6,690 nt of DNA. Source: an uncultured Phycisphaerales bacterium (GTDB taxonomy: Bacteria; Planctomycetota; Phycisphaerae; WQYP01). A program made the translations under genes and the position numbers. Shown one piece after another: positions 1 through 5,092 of this stretch. The stretch spans positions 1 through 6,690 of the forward strand of contig CALCHA010000652.1 in NCBI GenBank assembly GCA_937901265.1, written 5' to 3'. Numbering within the stretch: the first letter of the stretch is position 1; each line of letters begins with the position of its first letter. Under the pieces are notes generated by a model. That model ran no database searches. It was not told the DNA's origin and saw nothing but the letters and a program-made list of their open reading frames with translations.

Positions 1-1020
1 CCGCCGCGCCTCGATCGCCGGCTCCAGCGTCGCCAGTTGCTGCTTGATCGCTACCCGTTCCCGATGCGCCGGCAACACGTGATGCGCCTCCAGCTCCGCA
101 TCCTTCGTCCGAAGTTGGATGACCGTCCGCATCCACTGATCCACCTGCGGATCCGTATCCGTCACCACGCTGTCCTTGAATTCCTTCTCGTCGGGCACTT
201 CCCGCTTCGTCAGCGCCTCCAGCTGCGCCTCCATGTTCAGCCGGTCCGACTGCAGCTTCGCCGCGCTCACCTTCGCCGCCGAGATCACCTCGCCCAGCAC
301 CTTGCGGTCCTCATCCGACCACGCCCCGCCCGAGTCCTCCTGCAGATGCGCCAGGCGAACCTGGTCACTATCCAGCGAATTCTTCGTCGTTGCCTGCAGT
401 TTCCGCAGCAGCGTCAGATCGTCGTTCGTGTTGTGGACATCCATATCCTTACGCACGAAGAAATACGCATCGATCACCGAATCCACGATCGCCGTCGCCG
501 CCGCCGCATCCTCGTGCGTCATCACCACATTGATATTCTGCGTCCCGCCAGACCCGCCCGCCATCACATCCACATGGTCCTGCAGATACCCCACCTGGTC
601 CGGCAGGTCGCGGAACCACTGAAAATTCTTCAGCCGCGGATCCTCCGCCGCGCGCTGCAGCACGTACGGACTCTTCATCCACTCAGCCTGCGTCCGCAGA
701 AACTCCGTGTAAAACGGGCTCACGCTGTCCGTGCCCTTCACCGGGTCCACCTGCGTCGGTGCCACGTTCACCGTGCCGATCGGCTGATACTTCGGCTTCA
801 CATTCTTGTACACCAAAATCGTCGACGGAATCGCCACCCCCGCCCAGATCAGCCCCACCACCCACCAATACCGCTTGATCGCCATCCCCAGGTGCAGCGA
901 TCCGCGCGGTGCCTCCGCCGCATGGCTCGTCCCCTCCATCCCGATGTACCCCGGCGCCCCCGGATTCCACTGCGGCAGGTTCTGCGTCTCAATGCGATTG
1001 ACCAACGACTGCGTATTCAT
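1..1020 (-). CDS. Wzz/GumC-like polysaccharide chain-length determinant (partial, C-terminus outside window)
   Basis: The frame is open from the ATG at 1020 to the window edge (340 codons) with no stop, so the C-terminus is missing. About 50 cytoplasmic residues precede a hydrophobic segment at roughly residues 51-71 (YWWVVGLIWAGVAIP...), which is followed by a Lys-containing turn and a beta-rich stretch (PKYQPIGTVNVAP). This is the usual start of Wzz/GumC/Wzc proteins, where TM1 leads into the periplasmic Wzz domain. From about residue 195 onward the chain is charged and Leu/Ala-rich (for example KLQATTKNSLDSDQVRLAHL), consistent with the long periplasmic coiled-coil helices of the family. 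The start is fixed by a TAA at 1050-1048 and a GGAAGAGG ribosome-binding site. In this family such inner-membrane proteins set polymer length and often connect to the outer-membrane exporter; some carry a C-terminal tyrosine kinase, which would lie outside the window. The N-terminal extension is rather long for GumC. The family call is firm; the subtype is open. Confidence 0.85.
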   Translation of the reverse strand, partial: MNTQSLVNRIETQNLPQWNPGAPGYIGMEGTSHAAEAPRGSLHLGMAIKRYWWVVGLIWAGVAIPSTILVYKNVKPKYQPIGTVNVAPTQVDPVKGTDSVSPFYTEFLRTQAEWMKSPYVLQRAAEDPRLKNFQWFRDLPDQVGYLQDHVDVMAGGSGGTQNINVVMTHEDAAAATAIVDSVIDAYFFVRKDMDVHNTNDDLTLLRKLQATTKNSLDSDQVRLAHLQEDSGGAWSDEDRKVLGEVISAAKVSAAKLQSDRLNMEAQLEALTKREVPDEKEFKDSVVTDTDPQVDQWMRTVIQLRTKDAELEAHHVLPAHRERVAIKQQLATLEPAIEARR

Positions 1021-1025
1021 GTGTG

Positions 1026-1033
1026 CCTCTTCC
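1026..1033 (-). promoter_or_regulatory. Ribosome-binding site of the Wzz/GumC-like gene
   Basis: On the minus strand GGAAGAGG lies 5 nt before the ATG at 1020. It is a good Shine-Dalgarno match. Since the frame is open only from 1047 and holds no other ATG, GTG or TTG before this point, it settles the start. Confidence 0.7.
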
Positions 1034-1218
1034 AGCGGGACGGACCCTTACCGAACTTACGTCCTCAACCCCCCCTCAGATGGATACGGACCTTCCGTGG
1101 CTCCTCTGCCTCTGCAGACAAACCCTGCCCGCAACGTCACCCGCCCGCGGCAAACCCCGCCTCCCGCGCGCAGCGGACACCCGTTTCCATTATCGGAGGT
1201 TCCCACAATCAGGATGAG

Positions 1219-1276
1219 CCCCACTCCCCACCCCATCGAACAGCACCGCCAACCCCGCCCCCCGCGCCCCGCCCCC
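1219..1276 (-). other. Predicted G-quadruplex cluster in the minus-strand transcript
   Basis: On the plus strand, C-runs of four or more occur at 1219-1222, 1226-1229, 1231-1234, 1253-1256, 1258-1263, 1267-1270 and 1272-1276. Read as mRNA of the leftward block they are seven G-tracts. The four nearest the nucleotidyltransferase-like stop are separated by loops of only 1, 3 and 1 nt, which fits a four-tetrad quadruplex. The cluster starts 15 nt after the stop codon and lies about 200 nt before the Wzz/GumC-like start. The motif is seen directly; folding and any effect on expression are inferred. Confidence 0.55.
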
Positions 1277-1291
1277 ACATCTTTGCGAAGA

Positions 1292-2299
1292 TCAGTATGC
1301 CACCCGCGCCGGCGACAAGCGCCTCAGCATCCGCGACAAAATCCCCTTCCGCACGCCCACCACCCGCGACATCGCCGGCCGTCCCACCTGCCGAACCCCG
1401 TTCGGTGCCAGCACCATTGAGAACACCTCCGACCCCGCCCCGATCGAGCTGTCCCGCATCGCCACCGTCCGGTGCAGCAACGCCCCGGCGCCGACCTGCG
1501 CTCCCGCGCCCACCACCACCGGACCGCTCAGCACCGCCCGTTCACCGACCACCGCCCCCGCGTCAATCCATACCGGACCGGTCAAAATGGCCGAGTCCGC
1601 GACCTTCGCCGTCTCATGCACAAACACCCCTGCCGAACGCTCTACATAGTTGGCGGGAGCGTGGCCAGTGCGCCGCAGAATCGCATCCGACACCGCCGTC
1701 AAATACTGCGCCGGCGAATGAATCAAAAACGCCTCACCCCGCAACCGGTGGCACTGCACATGCCGCCCCGCGGCAATCACCTTCGGGAGGAACTGCTCTT
1801 TGAAATCCTGATACCCCACCGCCTGCACCAGCTCCAGCGTTTCGGGCTGCACCAGATACACCCCGGCCGGTTCCAGCCGCCCGGCGTCGTCGCTGCAAGC
1901 CTTTGCCCCAACCGTAATTGCAGCGCCCGTTGCCCGGTGTTCCTCCGCCATCGCCGCCAGGTCAAAATCGTAATGCGCCGTGGCCTGAATCGCCACAAAC
2001 GTCTCCTCCCCCAGCCACTCTTTCAAGTCCCGCAGACACCCCGCCGGACCCCGCGGCAGCGGATCTTCTGAATAGTGAATATCCAGCCATGGCTTCGGCC
2101 CCGCCGAAAGCTGTGCCGCAATCATCTTCGTCTTGCCATTGGCGCAGATCGCAATCTCGCTGACACCCTGCTTTTTCAAAAACTCAAGTACCGTCGTGAT
2201 AAGAGGTTCCGTCGGAAACGGCCACAACGCGCGAGGCAGCCCCGTCCCGGGAATCTCCATCCCGGACCGAACACCGCCTGCAAGGACAACCGCTTTCAT
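1292..2299 (-). CDS. Sugar-nucleotidyltransferase-like protein with hexapeptide-repeat C-terminus; catalytic motifs degenerate
   Basis: The 335-residue product starts MKAVVLAGG, the first strand of the NTP_transferase (RmlA/ManC/GlmU-type) Rossmann-like fold. Family-like blocks follow in order: PRALWPFPTEPLI (22-34), VLEFLKKQGVSEIAI (37-51), the GPAGCLRDL block (84-92), a GAAITVG strand (125-131), and GVYLVQPETLELV plus a LPKVIAAGRHV block (146-181). Residues about 225-295 are hexapeptide repeats forming a left-handed beta-helix (for example VFVHETAKVADSAILTGPVW). Active relatives make NDP-sugars from sugar-1-phosphate and NTP. Here the GxGTRL loop reads VRSGM, the PK lysine is Arg23, the metal-binding Asp of the GD motif is replaced (VAIQATAHY, 102-110), and the later D-x-G-T-P motif reads LIHSP (192-196). 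Catalysis therefore looks impaired. I chose ATG 2299 over an in-frame GTG at 2311 because GGGAG (2309-2305) sits 5 nt upstream and MKAVVLAGG is the usual N-terminus. It may be a regulatory or scaffold homologue. Confidence 0.8.
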   Translation of the reverse strand: MKAVVLAGGVRSGMEIPGTGLPRALWPFPTEPLITTVLEFLKKQGVSEIAICANGKTKMIAAQLSAGPKPWLDIHYSEDPLPRGPAGCLRDLKEWLGEETFVAIQATAHYDFDLAAMAEEHRATGAAITVGAKACSDDAGRLEPAGVYLVQPETLELVQAVGYQDFKEQFLPKVIAAGRHVQCHRLRGEAFLIHSPAQYLTAVSDAILRRTGHAPANYVERSAGVFVHETAKVADSAILTGPVWIDAGAVVGERAVLSGPVVVGAGAQVGAGALLHRTVAMRDSSIGAGSEVFSMVLAPNGVRQVGRPAMSRVVGVRKGILSRMLRRLSPARVAY

Positions 2300-2304
2300 C
2301 AGGA

Positions 2305-2309
2305 CTCCC
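2305..2309 (-). promoter_or_regulatory. Ribosome-binding site deciding the nucleotidyltransferase-like start
   Basis: GGGAG on the minus strand, with a 5-nt spacer to ATG 2299. Its position makes the GTG four codons upstream (2311) unlikely as the start, since that GTG overlaps this site. Confidence 0.6.
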
Positions 2310-2345
2310 ACGACTGCGTGCCGATACTACTTCGTCACCTTTGCC

Positions 2346-2374
2346 GCCGATCGAACCGAACCCACATGATCGGC
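2346..2374. repeat. 7-bp inverted repeat in the leader of the minus block
   Basis: GCCGATC (2346-2352) and GATCGGC (2368-2374) are perfect complements separated by 15 bp. They lie between the candidate minus promoter and the nucleotidyltransferase-like start, where an operator or a leader hairpin would be plausible. Seven-base arms are short, so chance is not excluded. Confidence 0.3.
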
Positions 2375-2406
2375 AGACGGCACACTGTACCCTGAGCATA
2401 GCAATA

Positions 2407-2434
2407 AGCATACCGCCAAAAGCCGTGTTCGCAA
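2407..2434 (-). promoter_or_regulatory. Candidate sigma-70-type promoter for the minus block
   Basis: Read on the minus strand, TTGCGA (2434-2429) and TATGCT (2412-2407) are spaced by 16 nt; each matches four of six consensus positions. A second TATGCT preceded by TGC (2403-2395), an extended -10 form, lies 12 bp downstream. It would leave a leader of about 100 nt before the ATG at 2299. It rests on pattern only, and the host's promoter consensus is unknown. Confidence 0.3.
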
Positions 2435-2528
2435 GAAGGGGTAAAGCTGGGCAAGTTGGAGGGTTTAAGCGCCGTTTGTGCGGCGGATTCTCCCCCAAAT
2501 CAACCCAACCCCCCGCGGCGCTCGTAAA

Positions 2529-2551
2529 CCCGCGCGGTACGTCCCGCGCGG
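2529..2551 (+). repeat. Tandem pair of CCCGCGCGG elements
   Basis: CCCGCGCGG occurs at 2529-2537 and again at 2543-2551, 14 bp start to start. Each contains the self-complementary octamer CCGCGCGG, so both strands read alike. They lie about 100 bp before the Wzy-like start. They may be a pair of protein-binding sites, or simply GC-rich sequence. Confidence 0.3.
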
Positions 2552-2599
2552 CAGCAACGTCCCCTTTTCCTATCGGACGCTCTGCCGTTGACGTTCTCG

Positions 2600-2625
2600 C
2601 CGCGGCGACACAGTGTCGCCCGCGG
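2600..2625. promoter_or_regulatory. Strong dyad upstream of the Wzy-like gene (operator or leader hairpin)
   Basis: GGCGACAC (2604-2611) and GTGTCGCC (2613-2620) are perfect inverted arms around a single A at 2612. Allowing one unpaired C at 2621, the outer CCGC (2600-2603) and GCGG (2622-2625) also pair, giving 12-bp arms. As DNA it looks like a site for a dimeric repressor or activator. As RNA it could fold with an 11-bp stem and a CAG loop, ending 11 nt before the ribosome-binding site. It covers an alternative GTG at 2613, which argues against that codon as the start. Confidence 0.55.
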
Positions 2626-2636
2626 TGGTGAGTTTC

Positions 2637-2641
2637 GGAGA
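2637..2641 (+). promoter_or_regulatory. Ribosome-binding site deciding the Wzy-like start
   Basis: GGAGA with a 7-nt spacer to GTG 2649. The alternative in-frame GTG codons at 2613, 2625 and 2628 lack such a site, so 2649 is preferred. Confidence 0.55.
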
Positions 2642-2648
2642 CATCGTT

Positions 2649-4106
2649 GTGAATTTCGCACAAGCTGCGTTGATTATCTGGATCATCTCCTCCGTTGCGC
2701 TCTTCGCCTTCCTGCGGCCCGTGACGGCCTTCACGTTAACGTACGTCATCGGCATCCTCGTGTTGCCGGTGGAAATCCTGGAGGGTGGAGTCTTCAAAGG
2801 TTCCATCGTTTTTACGCAGTCCCTGCGGATCGATAAAATCACCGCGTGCCACATCGGGGCCATCCTGGGAACGCTGATTTTCAACTTTCAGCTCGTGCGT
2901 CGCTTTCGGCCGCACTGGGTTGACCTGGCCTTCCTGGGGATTTGCGGCGGGATGTTCGCGACCTCCATGTCCTCGGGTCTGGGGCCGAAGGATGGCCTTT
3001 CGGTGGCGGTCGAGTGTTTGCGCGTCAATCTCCCGATCATCGTTCTGGCGCGGATCTATGTGACCACGGTGGGGGAGGTGTATGAGGTGATGCGGATTAT
3101 TGTGGGGGCGGCGGTGGTGTATTCGGTGGTGTGCGTGCTGGAGTTTCGATTTTCGCCGCAGCTGCACCGGCTGACGTACGGGTATTTTCAGCATTCGTTC
3201 GGCCAGTTTGCGCGGTACAGCCATTATCGGCCGGTGGGGTTTTTGCGGCACGCGATTGAGCTTTCGTTCTTCATGGGCTCGTCGGGGGCGATGGCGATAT
3301 GGCTGTGGTACAAGGGGCTGTTCAAGCGTCCGTTATGGAACATGCTGCCGGCGTGGGCGGCGATCGGGGCGATCCTGGTGGGGCTGCTGACGACGCTGAC
3401 GTTCTCGGGGTACTCCGCCTTCCTGATCGCGATGGGCACGTTCGCATTGTTTCACTTTCTGCGTTCGCGGTGGCTGCTGTGGCTGCTGCCCGCGGCAGCG
3501 GTGGTGTGGATGACGGGGCGGTATTTCAACGTTTTCGACGCCTCCGCGCTGCTTAGTGCCGCGCAGCAGGTGGATGTGACGCGCGAGCAGTCGCTCAGCT
3601 ACCGCCTGCGCTCGGAGCGCAACCATCTCGACGCGGTGGCCCACCACATTGTTCTGGGCGAAGGCGCACAGCAGCATGTCCTGAGCGAGGAAGGCTACGG
3701 GATGGCGGTTGACGCGTGGTGGATGATCCAGCTGTCGTTCTATGGGCTGGTGGGCCTGGGCGGGTGGTATCTGGTGTGGTGTGCGGGGATCTGGGCGGCG
3801 TTCCGGCGATGGAAGACCCTCACGCCCGACTTGCAGACGGTCGCCATCGCCATCTCGGTGCTGCTGGGAATACAGTTCGTCGACTTTCTGTTTAATGCGT
3901 TTCCGTCGATGTTTCTGCTGATTCTGGACATGGGGCTGCTGACGGCGGTTCGCAATTACGTGCCGGCGGGGCGGCCGCGGATGCGCGGTTTTCCGGTGCA
4001 GACGATGCCGGCGATGCCGGTGGTGGTGCTCGAGCCGGTGGCACCGTTTTCAACGGCGGGATCGCTGGCGGGGCCAATTCCCAGGCAACCCGGGGCGTCG
4101 GTATGA
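2649..4106 (+). CDS. Wzy/O-antigen-ligase-like polytopic membrane protein
   Basis: The 485-residue protein from GTG 2649 is strongly hydrophobic, with about ten to twelve predicted membrane helices (for example residues 6-22, 27-44, 66-82, 91-107, 150-166, 203-221, 233-252, 255-272, 274-289, 361-384, 398-413 and 418-435). A large loop of about 70 residues (290-360) lies before the late helices. It contains an Arg-rich YRLRSERNHLDAV segment, a GEGAQQHV turn and a WWMIQLSFYGLVGLGGW stretch. This resembles the O-antigen ligase/polymerase (Wzy_C) layout: periplasmic loop with Arg, a G-x-G turn, then an H-N/S-x-x-(L) helix. The usual His before the last part is Asp355 here. TFSGYSAFLIA (251-261) matches the family's T-x-SRG-x helix, with the Arg absent. 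The likely role is to polymerise lipid-linked repeat units or ligate the glycan at the periplasmic face. The Pro/Val-rich tail (441-485) is probably cytoplasmic. It leads a coupled operon; polymerase versus ligase cannot be told from sequence. Confidence 0.75.
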   Translation: MNFAQAALIIWIISSVALFAFLRPVTAFTLTYVIGILVLPVEILEGGVFKGSIVFTQSLRIDKITACHIGAILGTLIFNFQLVRRFRPHWVDLAFLGICGGMFATSMSSGLGPKDGLSVAVECLRVNLPIIVLARIYVTTVGEVYEVMRIIVGAAVVYSVVCVLEFRFSPQLHRLTYGYFQHSFGQFARYSHYRPVGFLRHAIELSFFMGSSGAMAIWLWYKGLFKRPLWNMLPAWAAIGAILVGLLTTLTFSGYSAFLIAMGTFALFHFLRSRWLLWLLPAAAVVWMTGRYFNVFDASALLSAAQQVDVTREQSLSYRLRSERNHLDAVAHHIVLGEGAQQHVLSEEGYGMAVDAWWMIQLSFYGLVGLGGWYLVWCAGIWAAFRRWKTLTPDLQTVAIAISVLLGIQFVDFLFNAFPSMFLLILDMGLLTAVRNYVPAGRPRMRGFPVQTMPAMPVVVLEPVAPFSTAGSLAGPIPRQPGASV

Positions 4107-5092
4107 GCGCGGCCGCAGCGCTTCGCCTGGCCGTGATTATCGTCCACTATCGGACGCCGGAGATGCTGCGCGAGTGCCTGGCGACCCTGTTGCCGCAGAT
4201 CGACCCGGCGCGGGATCGGGTAGTGATCGTGGACAACGCCTCTGGCGCGGAGCATGTTGCGGCGTTGCAGTCGGCATTGGTGGACCCGGCGATTGAACTC
4301 ATTCGTTCGGATAAAAACCTGGGTTTTGCGGGGGCGAACAACGTGGGAATCCGCGCGGTGCTGGCGGGTGGGGGTGCTGACTTTTTCCTGTTGCTCAATC
4401 CCGACACGCTGCTGCGGGAGGGGGCGATCGCGACACTGCTCGAGTCTCTCGCCGCCCATCCGGAGGCGGCGCTGGTGGGGCCGCGGCTGGAATATCCGGA
4501 TGGCACTCCGCAGCTCTCGGCCTTCGGCGATCCAACGCCGCTGTCGGAGCTGGTGCGTGGTGCCAATATCGGCCCGATCACGCGGCTGTTGAAGCGGTAT
4601 GAGGTGTATGGCGCGGTGCAGGAGATGGCGCACCGCTGCGACTGGTTGTCGGGGGCATGTGTGATGCTGCGGCGCAGCGTGATCGACCGGGTGGGACTGC
4701 TCGATGATGGGTTCTTCATGTACTATGAGGAGGTGGATTACTTCCGGCGGGCGCGGAAGGCGGGCTTCTCCGCATGGTATGAACCGGCAGCGCACGTGGT
4801 GCATCTGGTGGGTCAGGCGTCCGGGGTGGCATGGCAAAAGGCGGCACCGAAGCGGCTCCCCTCTTATTGGTTTGAATCGCGGCACCTGTACTTTCGGAAG
4901 CATTTTGGCTACTTCGGGATGGTGGCGGCGGATGGATTCTGGCTGCTGGGACATGTGCTGACGCGTCTTCGCGGTCTGTTTACCGGGGTGTCGAAGTCGG
5001 TGCTGGCGCAATTCGAGACGCGCGACATGGTGCGGCACTCAATTCGCGTCCTTTTTCGTCCGCCAGGCCATCGGAGAGCAGGGGCTGCATGA
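4103..5092 (+). CDS. GT2 family glycosyltransferase (rhamnosyltransferase-like)
   Basis: The 329-residue protein has the full GT-A fold signature of family 2: the opening strand LAVIIVHYRTPEMLRECLATL (9-29), the nucleotide-binding VDNAS (43-47), NLGFAGANNVGI (72-83), the metal/nucleotide motif LNPDT (98-102, in place of a DxD), CDWLSGACVMLRRSVIDRVG (179-198), and FFMYYEEVDYFRRARKAGF (204-222), whose acidic residues suit the catalytic base. This set is typical of WbbL/RfbF-like rhamnosyltransferases. The donor is not readable from sequence. It is a cytoplasmic, membrane-associated enzyme adding one sugar to the lipid-linked repeat unit. The ATG overlaps the stop of the Wzy-like gene by 4 bp (ATGA), with GGGG (4092-4095) 7 nt upstream, so translation is probably coupled. 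The C-terminus (about 255-329) is aromatic and basic, fit for membrane contact. Length is normal for the family. The family call is firm. Confidence 0.9.
   Translation: MSAAAALRLAVIIVHYRTPEMLRECLATLLPQIDPARDRVVIVDNASGAEHVAALQSALVDPAIELIRSDKNLGFAGANNVGIRAVLAGGGADFFLLLNPDTLLREGAIATLLESLAAHPEAALVGPRLEYPDGTPQLSAFGDPTPLSELVRGANIGPITRLLKRYEVYGAVQEMAHRCDWLSGACVMLRRSVIDRVGLLDDGFFMYYEEVDYFRRARKAGFSAWYEPAAHVVHLVGQASGVAWQKAAPKRLPSYWFESRHLYFRKHFGYFGMVAADGFWLLGHVLTRLRGLFTGVSKSVLAQFETRDMVRHSIRVLFRPPGHRRAGAA

Larger units (their letters stand above)
1021..1291 (-). other. G-rich spacer between the two minus-strand genes
   Basis: This 271-bp gap separates the stop of the nucleotidyltransferase-like gene from the Wzz/GumC-like start. 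I see no convincing gene. A possible 73-codon GTG-started frame (1278-1057) is Gly/Arg-rich and reads like translated G-rich DNA. The minus strand carries many G-runs, including a dense cluster listed separately and a run of seven at 1075-1069. A GATAAT sequence (1194-1189) resembles a -10 box, but no acceptable -35 box lies at the right distance, so an internal promoter is only a possibility. A small hairpin (ATCTT-TGCG-AAGAT, plus-strand sense, 1279-1292) overlaps the upstream stop codon. It is not followed by a T-run, so it is not a standard terminator. Confidence 0.5.
2300..2648. promoter_or_regulatory. Divergent intergenic control region
   Basis: About 350 bp separate the two divergent starts and should hold promoters for both blocks. 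I see no coding frame with protein-like composition. It has lower GC around 2395-2445 than its surroundings. It contains a candidate minus-strand promoter (2407-2434), a GCCGATC/GATCGGC inverted repeat (2346-2352 and 2368-2374), a small CGCCG/CGGCG hairpin (2470-2485), two copies of CCCGCGCGG (2529-2537 and 2543-2551), and a strong dyad (2600-2625). A TTGACG at 2588-2593 could be a -35 box for the plus block, but the expected -10 position (about 2611-2616, CAGTGT) is poor. Confidence 0.55.

Noticed and set aside
1189..1194. GATAAT as the -10 box of an internal promoter for the Wzz/GumC-like gene
   Set aside because: No sequence resembling a -35 box is found at 15-18 nt spacing; a lone -10 match is weak evidence.
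1057..1278. 73-codon minus-strand frame in the spacer
   Set aside because: GTG start with no good ribosome-binding site; Gly/Arg-rich product mirrors the G-runs of the DNA.
1279..1292. Hairpin at the nucleotidyltransferase-like stop as a terminator
   Set aside because: The stem is only 5 bp and the sequence after it on the minus strand is G-rich rather than T-rich, so it is not an intrinsic terminator.
37..1803. Long plus-strand open frame (588 codons) across the left half
   Set aside because: It runs antisense to two genes with recognisable families and through the G-rich spacer. Its product is Arg/Pro/His-rich without domains, as expected for the reverse frame of high-GC coding DNA.
2395..2412. 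AGCATA direct repeat (12 bp apart) as an iteron or regulator site
   Set aside because: Only two 6-base copies; better explained as overlapping -10-like sequences on the minus strand.
2613..2648. Longer N-terminus for the Wzy-like gene starting at GTG 2613
   Set aside because: No ribosome-binding site precedes it and the GTG lies inside the dyad; GTG 2649 has GGAGA at good spacing and puts the first membrane helix near the N-terminus.
3956..5038. 360-codon minus-strand open frame
   Set aside because: It lies opposite the Wzy-like tail and the first GT2 gene, whose motifs are clear. Its own composition is His/Arg/Pro/Gln-rich with no recognisable fold.
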